In this document: positions 26,013 through 38,930 of the stretch, one piece after another
Layout: each line of letters begins with the position of its first letter
Position numbering within the stretch: the first letter of the stretch is position 1
Source: Coccinella septempunctata
Taxonomy: Eukaryota > Arthropoda > Insecta > Coleoptera > Coccinellidae
Direction: 5' to 3'
Length of the DNA stretch: 64,000 nt
Assembly: GCF_907165205.1 (NCBI RefSeq)
Contig: NC_058195.1
Location: 8,680,001-8,744,000 of the forward strand
Notes under the pieces: generated by a model
Databases searched by the model: none
The model's input: only the letters and a program-made list of their open reading frames with translations
Told to the model about the DNA's origin: nothing
Translations under genes and position numbers: made by a program

Positions 26013-27076
26013 TAAGGCCCGTATTAATAGTCAGATCTCAAATTGTGAGAATGTCTCAAGTAGCGTCTTGAGACACCAGTCTAATTAGTGAATTTGACTT
26101 GAGACTCTGTCAAGATGACGTCTCAATCTTCGATCTCACTTGAGTAGGCGCTTATTAATATATGAAGGGTACAGGGAAACAACCATCGATGTCAATTTTC
26201 CTTATAGCTGAGAAAAACGCGTTTTCAAATTCAAAATCCGTTCATATTATTTGAAATATGACAAATTAAATACAATTGTTCTCGAAATGAACATTATTAA
26301 TATTATTATACATAAAATGAGTGCATTACATGAAATGTATATCGTATATCGATCGACATCGTTAGTTCTTTCCCTGCACGGTAAATCTTCGGAAGCGATT
26401 TAAGGTATGACTGAGCTAGTTTCATGGCTGTTTTAATATACCATAATATACTACTTTTCATTCTGAATCGAATGGTGTATATAACTCATTTTCGGACAAA
26501 AATTGACATCAATGGTTTTTTCCCTGTACCCTTCATATGTGATTGATGCCTCAAATGATCAATATGTTTTGGAAACGTCAAATTTTCAAATTTGGAGTGT
26601 GGTCGGACCCTGACTCAAGATGTTAACTGACAGTAATTTCTCTTTCGTGCTTCCAAAAATCGGCATCATCGAAGTGAAATATGGAATTTATGGAAGACGT
26701 AGTCGACTACTACGATGACATCGATCACTTCGACGAACAAGAATGTAATGTGACATGTCCATTCGTTCGAGATCGAAAAATCTACTTCGTTACACCTCAC
26801 CCATGCCATTCATTGATGAAAAAATATCGAGCAAAAATAAAAATAATAATTTCTCTTTTAGTTTCGTAATCTCAAGTCTATCTTGAGACCATTACTCAAG
26901 ACATTCATGGGTTGAGTTTCAAAACTCAATTCTTGAGATAATATCAAATTGATAACGACTTAATATGGGTTCATTGGTAAGCGGTCATCTTGAGATGATG
27001 TGACTATCTTGAGAAGGTATAAACTGAGATAGGTCTTGAGACCCATTTCGAGATCTGACTATCAATACTGGCCTAA
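26013..27076. mobile_element. PIF/Harbinger-like element with long inverted repeats and TAA duplications
   Basis: The element proper is 26016-27073 (1,058 bp), flanked by TAA at 26013-26015 and 27074-27076. The left end GGCCCGTATTAATAGTC and the inverted right end GGCCAGTATTGATAGTC match. Similarity of the arms, rich in TCTCAAGA motifs, continues for well over 100 bp on each side. A 3-bp TWA-type duplication with GGCC-starting termini is typical of PIF/Harbinger. A short open frame at 26681-26869 (+) begins MEFMEDVVDYYDD and could be the N-terminus of the transposase or accessory protein. No DDE domain is present, so this is a non-autonomous or decayed copy. A second element is nested within it. 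Confidence 0.7.
26161..26537. mobile_element. Inverted-repeat MITE nested in the Harbinger-like element
   Basis: The element at 26163-26535 (373 bp) has inverted ends starting TGAAGGGTACAGGGAAA on both sides; similarity continues for about 40 bp (..ACCATNGATGTCAATTTT). TA on each side (26161-26162, 26536-26537) fits a Tc1/mariner-type target duplication. It has no coding capacity. It interrupts the left part of the surrounding element, so it inserted later. Confidence 0.7.
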
Positions 27077-30000
27077 GAATATCCTTAGTCTGGATAGATC
27101 ATACAGGACGCGGCACAGCCAATTGAAAAGTTTCGAAGGTCTTCAAAAAAATGGTGGAAATTCTGAAGAAAAGGGGTTTATTTATTCGAGTCGAGAGATT
27201 TATTCGATATCAGTAGAGAATATAGTTTTTTACTCACGTTTTTAAAACGATATCGCTAAGATTGCGTACCACTGGTGAAGTCGATTTTTCAGAAAGGTTT
27301 TCCAAGTAGGAAAGTTTCAAGCATCTAAACGTATCGCTGGGAAGTTACTGGACGGTGACATTCTCCTCCTCGAGGAAGTAAGGGCCTAACACTCCGAATT
27401 GAGATACAGCACAAAAAACTGTGACTTTTTCTGAAGGTAGTGATCTTTTATGGAGTTGGCGAGGATTGAGATGGACAGGAATGCTGTGATGTATTCTGGT
27501 ACAAATAATGAAGCCGACTAAAACCTAGAAACCCTGAGGGACACAAAGAGCCCTTCCGCGCCTATCTGCCACCACCAGAGTCCGAGCATTAACCTATCGA
27601 AACTCGGCAATCGGACCTGCCTTACCCTGTAATATCAAACAATTGGTTAGATCTGGGCCAATATTCACCTGTTAAAGCATGATTGAGCTGGAATTTTGGC
27701 TATGTTACGAGAGCTTTCTTAAACTTCTTCATTTTATTTTTTTGTTGTTGAAAATCACAAGCTGGCCTCTGATCGCACCCTGAAAATTCTGCTAATCCTG
27801 AGATGGGCAAATGTCGTTTGTGCCGAATGAAAGAGAAGTGATTGACGCTTCATCTAATACTCTGCTGTGTCCACCATCAGACCACCCGTACGCAAACTTC
27901 GACTCACAGGTGATCGATGCAGTGGTCAGTAATATCAACACATATGGAAACCTAGTAATAAAAAATAATAAGTATACATTAAATGCGTAGAAAGTGTACG
28001 AGTACATCTTATGTGAGTAATTTTCAGCGATCTACTAGCAAACGCCTACAGATACGCTGGCTGTGGCGGTCCGAGGGGGAACAATTGAACAGCGGCTGGA
28101 ACATAGAACAGTTGAACGCGCCACCGCTGCCGTGTAGAGGCGATGCCTTGATGCCTTCCACTACCGTGCGAAGGGGGAGGGGGACGAACAGGTTAGCCAC
28201 CTGAGTAAAGACTCTGAAGATAGCCAACTTAGTCGAGAACGAGTTAACGCGCAAGCGAGTTTACGCAACTCTCTCGCAGGATACCTTGCTCCTGTTTTTC
28301 GATTTTATCCCCGCGTTTATTGCACTCTCCGCGGGGTTTCTCGTTGACCGATTTCGTTTTGAGCCACCCTATGGTCACTTGATAGTATGTCAATGTTATT
28401 GCGGTGACACGGTGAAATTATGTGACTTTTATTGAGTGCTTTCAGTGACTTAAGTTCATGTTGCGCTAATATGACCCCATGGGATTATTGAATTCACCGC
28501 TTTAAAGAGTAAGGATCTATTGATTTTGCTTGCATTTCTAAGCCTTCCTCGACCAATGTCGATGGTAAAGATTGAAACAGATTCCCTTCAAGCTGCATTA
28601 GAAATTTGCTTCCATTAAGCCTTATTTACATAGATTTGTGAGACAATTGGTTATTTCGAATCGCTTACTGCTTAGTATAGGAATAGGCGATGACATAAAG
28701 CAGTTGAGTACTGTATCAAAAGTATCAACAGCTTATCTATAAATTTTCAGGTAGAAATAGCTGGGTTCACTATCGCCAAAGGTAAGGTTATTTCAAAACG
28801 AAGAATGATGTGGGATATGTCACCATTATCTAGTTATTATGTGTCGGAATTTGAAACGAGCATGAAAGTTGACTGGGAAAATCTAAATATTGATGTCAAA
28901 GCTTGTTTGGTTAGTTAGTCTTTACAATTACTACGAGTGAAAACTACTTTTTTGATAGTCATATATCTTCGAAGTTTGTTTTCTAGGACAACAAATTCAT
29001 CGCACATTATTCGAGCTGTAACCCTGACAATAATTCGTATATGCTATTAAAAAGACCTTCATGGTCAACGCAACATCAAATAGCCCGCTATACTCAACGT
29101 ATCAGATATTTCAAAATTAAACCAGCCAAAACATGACATGTCCAATGCCACCATGCACCTTCAAAGCATCGAATAATCGGAAAAAAAAACAATTAGGCGT
29201 TTCCTATCAGATTTTGATGGACTTGGTAGGTGACGTGTGGCATGAAAAGGATGACTTACCTGAGTCAGGTAAGAAACAGAAGGCAAATGGGATTAAATAC
29301 GTAATACAATCATGGCATATTTGAGATTAAGCAAGAATAGACTTTGGGGGAAGTGGGAATTGTTTGGAGGTGTCTCGAAATTGGATATTTGAGGGTCAAA
29401 GATGCCGACAAAGCAGGAGTAGATATTGCCCATTTGAAAAAGGTGGATGATATATAGAGACAACGTCTCACCCTCTTGAAAGGTACCAATTAATCCTCAA
29501 TAATTTTGATTACTTATTGAGGATTATGATAATTGATGTTAAGCATATCCCTGTGAAATCTACGGATATCTAGCAGTAACCATGGCAATCGCTGAAATAT
29601 AGAAATGACTTAACTTCCAACGTGCCTTGAATAAGTCGATGCAAAGAGACAGGCTGCGATATTTTGGAAAATTAGGTTTCCAGATCGAGATAGTTAAATA
29701 GATAACAAGGGAACAGTTTCAACAAAAAGATAGTCATTTCAATCAAAATGGCAATTCTTAATGGAGAAAATCGATCGTTTAAAAAGGATTGCGTTCGTAT
29801 TAAGACTTTTCCTCAATTGTCGAAGCCTCTTATTGGTTCAAAGCAGCTCTGCTGTTAGTGCTGTTTCTATGAGAGCTTTTGGAAAAAGCCTCGCCTATGA
29901 GCAATTGAATGAAGCAAATTAGGATTCATAGGATTCTGAATTCTTCATAATTTTAGAAACTTGCCCATGAGATTATTTTGATTGAGGTTCCAATTTAAAA

Positions 30001-33000
30001 GCAGTGCATCTTTCATCGCACTTCTAATTTAATCCATCATACTCATTTAGAGCCCTTGATTAAGTTCGAAATATGGACCATATGAACCAGAATGGCCAAT
30101 ATTCAACTGATTTTCAAGTGTATGAATTTATACCTACTGGAAAATGCGTTCAGCTACTTCCGTTCCTTGTGCCAAAAATTTGGGGCTTTTGTTGAACACA
30201 AAAGCCACTTTCACGCTTCAACCACAAAAACTGAACCCATAACCCATACCCCTTTGTGTTTGCGCCTGCAAGTGGCTTCCATCCCCAGGCCAGAGAGAGA
30301 AGAATAACAAAGAACTGGTAATTTTGTTTTGTCCACCGTGGCTTAGCGATTATAATAGATGCGATCGCCTACTAGCTGCACAAGTCCCCAAACACGGACT
30401 CTCTGGGATAGACAGGTAGCTGGATTGGCCTTTTTTTTCAACATCGGAGAGACCGCAAACGTCTCAGAATGCGACCTGATTTTTTATACCATTTCGAATA
30501 TTATTAATTTCCTTTGTGTTGCTCTACCGACTTCTAATAGGTGGCAGAAACGTGTAAATAAGTGACGGTCTGTCAAGGATATCGGGTTACCGGATTTTAG
30601 AGGATTATCTTGAATTATTTCTTGAGGTGTGAATGATTTGGTGTCCCAAGATTTAACGTGAAAGGAGACTAAGAAAGTTCATCAAGAAGAACTTAACATC
30701 GTACAAAAGAAAAATTTCAAAGCACGTGCATAAGAGTAACAACGAAGAAGTAAAGGGCTTTAATTTCAGGTTATAATCTAACCTTGCTTAATGCTCCTAA
30801 TCTCCTCGAAAATATGTTTGTTACTTATTTTGGAATGATACAAATTGAAACTTGTGGAAGCAAAATGTCCTAGAGTTGATTTAACTCATAGATGTCTTTT
30901 CCATACAAGGAAGAAGTGCCATTCAATGACCCCAACATCAACAACCCCGGTCGAACTATGGCTCAATCCTTATGTATACACACTACCAAGTACTGTCAAA
31001 TTTTCGTTTTTACAACCACGAAAATCCCACCTGTCATAAATTAAAAACCTTAAACAATCGGGATCCAGAGTAGTCCTGGGCATAAACAAAACGCAGTCTA
31101 CGAGCTAACCTAACAGCGCGCTCCCGGCTTCTGTCGGCCATCTTGATTCTCGGCTCTTCTCGTTGTCCCGGTCCAGCCTCCTACGACTCCTCAGATAACA
31201 AGTTGTAAAGCTAGCTCTGGTTTATTTACCAGTTCACTTCTTCGACCATTTAGAAAGGCAATAAATTCATTTCTCGGGTGTCTTTGATTCATTTTCCAAC
31301 GCCTCCGTTGATAATGCAGACGGGAGGGCGAGACCACAGAGTTTTTATGGTTCTATGCATAAATAACAGACTGAACGAAACTGGTTGACTGGAACTAGGA
31401 GTTATTGGTCCATTTGTGGGAGTGTTTCGGTTATTACTATTTGATATTGTTTACGACATTCTCATTACTGCAGCAATTAAAGGTGCACTTGAGGCAGAAG
31501 TTTTTGAAATTTCCAGATGAATTTGTTGTAGTTGAATGACCGATTATGGCTGCATGATGACGTGAAGATGCAGGTTCATCTAAAGTGTGAACACTTGCTT
31601 CAGCATCGATTTGAAAATTGGTCAAAATTCAATCGCCATAGTATGTAACGAAGTCATCTGTTACCTCATAAAGCATCGTCATCGACACTGATATATATAC
31701 CCGAGTACAGAGGGACAGAGATCACATCATCAAATGGCACCAACTTTGAGATAAAAAAAACCAAAACAGTACCTAGAATCTGAAACAATAAAAATATCTC
31801 TCTTTCTTAAAAGAAATAACGTCACTTAGTGATAAAACGAGATGAAGGATGGTGCAGAACGTTTTTGATCTACTGATGATTTATACCCTCATTAATATTA
31901 ATTGAAATCGAATTTCAGGGAACCGAGAACTAATCAACAAACATTATTTTCTAGAAATCCCGGTAACGGCATCATCTGAATTAAAAAAAGCACCTTATCT
32001 AAATGACATTTCGTATGAATTATCAATCGAGATTACTAGGAAACAACAATCTAATCTTCAAGGTGTGTCCTTTTGCATTATTAATGGAACCGAGCTACTT
32101 TATTTTATGGAAATTTGCGGTCAAAGACTTGACTGGAAACCCTAAGATCTTGATAAGATCTCAAGTTATTGTAAAAAGTGACGTATTGCATCCTAGTGAG
32201 CTGGACTTGAAAGGAACAAAGGAATTACATATTCCTGATGCTTTATTGTTATTCTGGTCGTGATCTCCGAGTGTGTTTTCTTTGGAAGTGACGTGCTACT
32301 GCCCTGGAAAAACTATTATTTCATATATTATCACTACCAAAACGGAACAGGTTTAACATAACGCAAAACTTCTACATATGACGAATTCATATTTAATTCA
32401 ATTTATCCAGATATAGCACTGTCATTCAAGATGGAGGGATTGTCAAAAAAAAGTTGTCACTGAGTTGGCAAAACCATTCTAAGAAGAAGAAGAAGATAAG
32501 TGTATTGGAACATGGTCAAATGGCAAACAACAGAGGTTTTCCATCCTATATCCTTATAACTTTTAATCACATGGATTTTTAGCGTCTTATATCGTTTGTC
32601 TGTATTGCTCTAAACAGCTAGTTCATCAGAAGAAGCATATTTTGCGATTTTGTTGACATGGAAATATAGATCAAAAACTGCGTGTTTAATTGGACATTGG
32701 ACAATTGAACAATTTTTCCTCAAATGAAATTAGTAATTATTGTAAATGTCGATATCAAAAACTGATAGCTAATAGTACCTACCTATCTTGTCTGAAAATG
32801 TCTGAAACTGCTAATGTGGAATGTCATACATTCCACAGATATCGCAGAAATTAATAATTCTCTCCAACTCACCGAACAGCACTCAATATAAAGATTGACA
32901 TTTAGAGACCTTGCAAATCATACAGTCTCCCATAAAGTAGGTTGAACTAATAGCCAATAAAGACATATCGTGTATTGAGTCAACCTATCGAATTAATGTC

Positions 33001-35600
33001 TTAGAAACCTGCATTATGGACGAATATAAAATTATCATAACATTACAGATTACTTCTGTTCATGATTTCATTCTAGATCTCCAACTGTATTTCAAATCAG
33101 GCAACTTTTCGAAAAACTTACAATTATCTTTTTTCATCTATATATCTACGAGATTCAAATAAAAACAGTAGGAAAGAAGCAAGAAAATTATATGACCGAT
33201 CAGTGGTCATCCCAAGAGACTTCTCGAAAGTTATTTCAAAACCCAACTGATTCAATTCAAAGTTGACCACAAAGTAAATTTCTTGGTTTCACTTAAACCA
33301 TATGGGGCCCATTCATGTTGGGGTAGACTTTGTTTACACAACTATGGGTGGTCCATGTTGACACCTCTGGAGATGTACACAATCCCAAGGGTTTGCGACC
33401 ATTCTTGTGGTTCAATTGACGAAACCAAATTGGAAGGAAGGTACTTTTCCCAAATTTATGTATTTTATTTGCGGAGACAGGTGTCTTGAGGACTTCGATT
33501 ATGATATCCATTTTGAAGAAGAAGAAACGACATCACAGAATTAGATCATCAGTGACGTTTAATATCAGGGGTGAATATAATATGGCGTCCTAATAATTTC
33601 GACAGCTTTTCATTCAAATACATAGCAGGAAGTGAAATGAACTTTCAATCTTTGTTAAACAAGATTTTCTTCACACTTTTGTTCCTCATTGGTACATGTG
33701 TAAAATTGGCAGCAATTTATGTTGACCAAGAAAGACCACTACGACAAATTCCCCATCTTAAAACGTACCATTAGCAAATGTCGCCATCCTGCGAGATGTG
33801 ACATTAGCATTAAGAGTCGATAATAAATTATAAATATTAAAATCGAACGTTTAAATGCGACAAACGTCTCTCGACGCCCATCGGTTAGAAAATAAAGTTA
33901 AGTAGCATTCAAATATGCTAATAAGCCATATTCAGATGTATCAGGTGACATATGACTTATTGTCTACGAGACTGTAGTATCTCTTGCATAATTCCATCAC
34001 ATATGCCACAGGTGGTATCGCCAATGGTGTGTTTCTCAAGCTTCCAGCCATTAAAAAGAACTTGAAATTGGTTTATGATCGTGAACTGGGAATTGTGGTT
34101 TCTTCTTTGTGGGACTGGTGTCGGCCGTTGATGATCTGGCCGCTATTGCATTGGTGTCACGTTCGTTTCTTTTGTGGTACTCGTTCTACGGTATCGTTAG
34201 TTGGTTTTTCATGAGTCAGTCGACTTTGGATGCCGTTGTTTGAGAACGAAAATGTGACATACAAAGCATCGGGTCTATCGTGTATATATTCTCCAACTGA
34301 GCCCGAAGTCTAGCTTTTGAGTTTGATTTTTTTAAATTTTATCTCATTTTCGTTTTTTTTTTTTCTTTTTAATTTTTTTTCATAAAATGTCGATGCCCCA
34401 TGAGGATTGTTTTCCGATGATACTCGATTTCGTGCTGGATTTGAAACAAAAACTGTTGGTTATCATTTGTCTGTTGCTCTTTTCCTTTCGAAGATTGATT
34501 TCTAGAAGTGAATTAACTGAAAGTGTTCCGTCTTTTAGGTCGAATATGTTTCGAAAATCACGTATGAACGGAAAATCATCCTGTATACACGGTCTAGCAA
34601 CTGATATTGCATATATCAGTAAATAAAATCCCATGTGTAAAGTTGTGAACAAGTTTATAGATAGACAAAACGATGTCAGGAGAACATAAATTGCCAAAAA
34701 GAAATTTGAAGAATTTGAAGACATGTAAAGGATAGGAATCAAGCATCTAATTTTGAAAAGGTTGAGATTTTAAGAGCCTTTCCAAAATAGGCGATTAACT
34801 AAATTTTGGAAATAAAAAAGGAAAATCCAGAACAGATACCTATATCGAATCTTAATCAAGAATGTTTCAATATCCTCGGGAAAATTAAAATGAATTCACA
34901 TAGACTATGATAAGAATTATAACATATGATGACGATAAGATTCAAACATCAAGTCAGTAATAATCTGTATGCTATCAATCATCTGTCCTTGCTTTGTGAT
35001 TAGTTTTGTAATGAGGAAATTAAAATTGACTAGTACAGAAAACACAAAGACTGTGAGTTGTTCTTTATTGTGTAAGATTGAAGATTGTTGTTGTTATTTT
35101 TTTTTCTTGTTATTATATGACATCATTGTGCTGATCTTAAGGTTGCCTGAAGATTATATCAAATATATCGAAACTCTGGCCGTAGATTGAAGAGACTTTA
35201 TTTCTCCTGACCAATTTCAATCACATGCAAAACGCGATGGTTTTATAGCGACATTCAATTCTTGATTTCTCAAATTCTCATGGACATTGTCTTGGTTTAG
35301 AAAGCCTACCTATGCAAAAGTTCTTCCCGAAAAGAAGAAACTAGCGGACTTGACCATAGGAAAAACTTGAAGAAATTCGTAGAGCGTTTTTAGGCACTTT
35401 CAATTGACCGCTGATATACAAGGCGATCCATTTGAAATAAGAAAGATATTGAAATTTTCATCTAGAATATGCATATTATTATACTGTTTTAGAGTTGCGG
35501 ATTTACAATTTGCGACCAACCACATATCCTTTTTTGTTGAGTTCAAGTAATTGGTAACATTATGGAAAGATATAGATTCTTCTTTGTTTCTAAGTTGCAC
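27077..35600. other. Long non-coding region upstream of the odd-family exon
   Basis: No gene recognised. Two stretches are clearly richer in G+C than their surroundings: about 28020-28350 and about 31080-31220. These might hold a promoter or 5'UTR exon of the zinc-finger gene at 38.1 kb, whose coding exon begins with a splice acceptor. That is inference only. Short open frames here look like chance. Confidence 0.4.
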
Positions 35601-36272
35601 ACAGTGTTATTCTTAGACTGGTGCAAATATTTCCACAGTAGATTCTTGAGGTCAAAAGAAAAAAATTCGTTCTTTATCGTTTTTTCCGAATCGGCTTGAT
35701 TTGAAAGATACAGGCTGTCGAAAAACCATAAAAAAATTATTTTCAGTTTTATCTCACAAACGGTTTTATCGAATGAAATGAATTGCGGAATATATTTTTT
35801 CATTTATTTGATGAATCGTTTTCAAACACAAGATATCTTCCAGTTTTCTTATTATGACCATTACGTACCATAAAAATACCAAAAATTCAAAGAACCCAAC
35901 CCTTAAAACTAATTAAGACTCTAGCTAATGAATATTTGAACTTTCTGTAAAAAAGGTATTCGTCATATTTTCTCGTATAATGCGCCGTTTTCAAGTAATT
36001 TGATGTTCAAATATCCGAAGAATTGGTTACTTTGGCTGCATACAACTCTGTTTTAAAAATCCACAGATGTGTAAAGTCACTGATTCAGCTAGTTATTCTG
36101 AAGGTAATTTTGGTTTTTTCAGGGGTGGCACAGCTCATTAGGAAATCGTAAAATGGCTATATCTTTTTATCAGGGCCGAATTAGACAAAATGGTATAGGA
36201 AAAAAGTGTTTCGTTTGACCTCAAGAATCTTCTGTTTATATATTTGTACGAGTCAAAGATTCACCCTGTATA
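35601..36272. mobile_element. Foldback/MITE-like element with imperfect inverted arms
   Basis: The right end, read in reverse, begins TACAGGGTGAATC and runs into AAGATTCTTGAGGTCAAAC. The left end carries the degraded counterpart ACAGTGTTATTC, then TAGATTCTTGAGGTCAAAA. Arms of about 100 bp align inversely at roughly three quarters identity by eye. The interior is non-coding. Confidence 0.5.
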
Positions 36273-38124
36273 TGGAAAGTTGTATGTCATCCATTTCCTA
36301 TATCGTTCAGTAAGCATTCGATATGCGACATCCTTCACTACATCGCCGAAAATTCTCGTTATGTGAACCAATCTCAAACAGCACAAAAAATTTTTCACGG
36401 TATAATCTTGAGACCATGACTAACAGAACTTGCCGGTCAACCGAGAATCTCAAGCTCGAAATGAGCAAATAATATACTTAATTATCTTCCAGGCCATAAT
36501 TGTCCATCCAGCATCTCTTCGTAGACTGACGCTGGTTCCTTGATAGAGCATTGTATCGCCAGTGGCGTAGCGCTAATGATAGGGTTCGCTCTTATTGAAA
36601 TATTCTCGATCATTTCAGTATTATCGACAGATATCCGCCCTGGAGTGAACCTGCGTCCTCAAGGCTCAATTCTGATGTGTCCTCCACAAGAAAAGTTGCT
36701 TAGAAACTCGTTTTATTTTGGCACTACTTATCATCAGGCATTAAGTCTGATATGCATATACCTATTCTATGTTTTCTGCTCAGCGGTTATTTTTTAAGGA
36801 AAAATACATAATTTCATGCATTTTTGAGTGTCAGGCATCACTGTATCACTACTATCATGCATCTAGGTAATCTAGAACTCAGGTAAAATCCTGATCTTCT
36901 ACTGCAACTAACGTAAGCCTGTGCAAGAGAGCATTGGCGTTTTCTCACATGGCCTCACTGCTCAGCAACAAAAAACTTCACTTTTATTAGAGTTAAGTAC
37001 ACCACTATTTCATGAAATTTTCATGAAGAAAACCTTTCCGGAAGTTTCTCCCGCTTCAGTAGGTTTTTAGGCTAATAAATGAATTATATCCTATGGGTAG
37101 GTTCGTAACGCCAATGGATGCTCATTTTATATATTGAACGAATGAGCAACGGCAAGAATCCTATAGAACCAAGTTGTTTTAAGTCAATAACGTCAAATTC
37201 CTCGAGAACTCTTAGATGATAAAATAAATATGGCTGGACGTATAATGGCTGAATAAATATACCCTAAATCAACAATGGACTTTCCTATTGAGGCATCCTT
37301 AATTTTTTTATTGGAAGTTGGAACATATGGCATATTGAAATCGACGCGTGACAGAATTTTAGATGCTTCCAAACGTGAAAATTTAGGTCTGCTGAAGGGA
37401 CTTCCAATTTGATACGAGTTTCAGAAAAAATGATTGAAAATCATCACTAGATTTACATAATCAAACACACTCACTAGAGCCAATAGAGCGAGGCTTCACT
37501 CTTGAAGTTTAATATCGATAAGTCCTTGTAGCTAGTAAGAAAAGAATAGAGAAGTAAGAAGGTAAGAAATCCAAAAAAAAATCAGTGTAAAAATGCACAA
37601 CATGGCTCTAATAAAGTACCTGCAAACCGTCAAAAAGCTGCAATGCCTTCAATAAGAGCAAATTTCATTCTTCTAACGATAGAGGTACAATTGCTATGAG
37701 AATCTTTCTTATTACAAAAAAAAAACAGCTCGAATGATTTTCAAAAGCTTCGGAATATCTGTGAAGTCAAATTCACATTAAGATTTGATGGGGAATCAAA
37801 AAACGTCAATATTTATTAAACAAGCCATATGAAGGAACCATGCTGATAGCCATTTATTTCGTGTAATTCTCCGTATAATTTTGGGTGAGGTCAAAAAAGA
37901 ATGACATCTTTGAGTATTCAGTGAATACTCCAAACATTCATAGCTGTTCTATATTTGAGCTCTTAATGTTACATTTATGTAAACAACTAAGACAAGATAC
38001 ATTTCTGCTGTGTAAAACGGTAATCTGGGTTCAGGCTCCGCAGTAGTTTTTCATGAGCGATTACTCTATCAATCCTCAATACTTCTGCAACTTCTGTAAG
38101 CTACATTCATTCTTTTTTTTCCAG
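36273..38124. other. Non-coding; 5' intron/flank of odd-family gene
   Basis: No coding signal or repeat recognised. It ends in a long pyrimidine tract (poly-T, then CCAG) that is the 3' splice site of the next exon. Confidence 0.45.
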
Positions 38125-38930
38125 ATCGAAATGTCGGACGTCCCCACTTCCGTCGAAGAACGTCCCATCTCCCTCTCCTGCAGGGACTTCCCCCTGCAAT
38201 CTCCCAGAAGCTCATCATCCAGTCGAGCTTCATCCTCTTTCGAGTCCCAGTTACAGTACCACCACCAATTCCCACTACCAACAACCATGTCACACCAGAG
38301 GGAATCCTCGGCATTCGTACCAGTTGTACCTACCAGAAACATGCACCCCATGCTCTACCCTGGGGACATCCACCCCCTCCTCGGCACAGAACTGATTAGA
38401 GATAGCAGGGATCGCGAGAACTCCTCGAAGACAGGTGACAATCCACCACCCCCCTTCAGAAGAAGCTCCTCTTCCTCCTACAACATAATGGCTATGGTGG
38501 CCGATAAGCACAAGGAGCTGCAACTACGAGAAGAAGCCGCTTGCGTGGCGGCCGCGCATGCGCTGATGATTCCCCACAGGACGGCAGGTCCTCAGAACCT
38601 CCTGGAGGGTTCATCGTCCTCCCAACCGCATCCCTACCAAGGTTTGTTGACCAGCAACCCGAATTCTACCACGTTTCCTTTCCCCGGCGGTGCGACGCTG
38701 TTCTCCCCTGGACCTCCCCAGATGCACGCCCACTTGGACAGGAGGCTCCTGAGGGCTCCAGGAAGGGCATCGAGGCCAAAGAAACAGTTCATCTGTAAAT
38801 TTTGCAATAGACAGTTCACGAAAAGTTATAACTTGTTGATACACGAGAGAACTCATACGGACGAGAGACCATATTCCTGCGATATTTGTGGAAAGGCTTT
38901 CAGAAGGCAGGATCATCTTAGAGACCATAG
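38125..38930 (+). CDS. Odd-skipped family C2H2 zinc-finger protein (sob/bowl/odd type), 5' coding exon
   Basis: The exon starts after a strong acceptor at 38124 and ends at a GTGAGT donor at 38931. The coding start is ATG at 38131 (MSDVPTSVEERP), giving 266 codons plus two bases. The N-terminal part is Ser/Pro/His-rich with a helical segment (ADKHKELQLREEAACVAAAHA). From about residue 212, RPKKQFICKFCNRQFTKSYN, then the linker HTDERPYSCDICGKAFRRQD, match the first two fingers of the odd/sob/bowl/drm family almost word for word. The final His of finger 2 must come from the next exon, which I cannot find in this window. These are nuclear repressors acting in segmentation, leg joints and gut patterning, regulated in part through Notch and Lines. 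The long N-terminus favours sob or bowl over drm. Which paralogue it is remains unsure. Confidence 0.9.

Noticed and set aside
38069..38928. Several minus-strand frames of 61-105 codons
   Set aside because: Shadows of the odd-family exon, opened by its GC-rich, Ser/Pro-rich coding bias.
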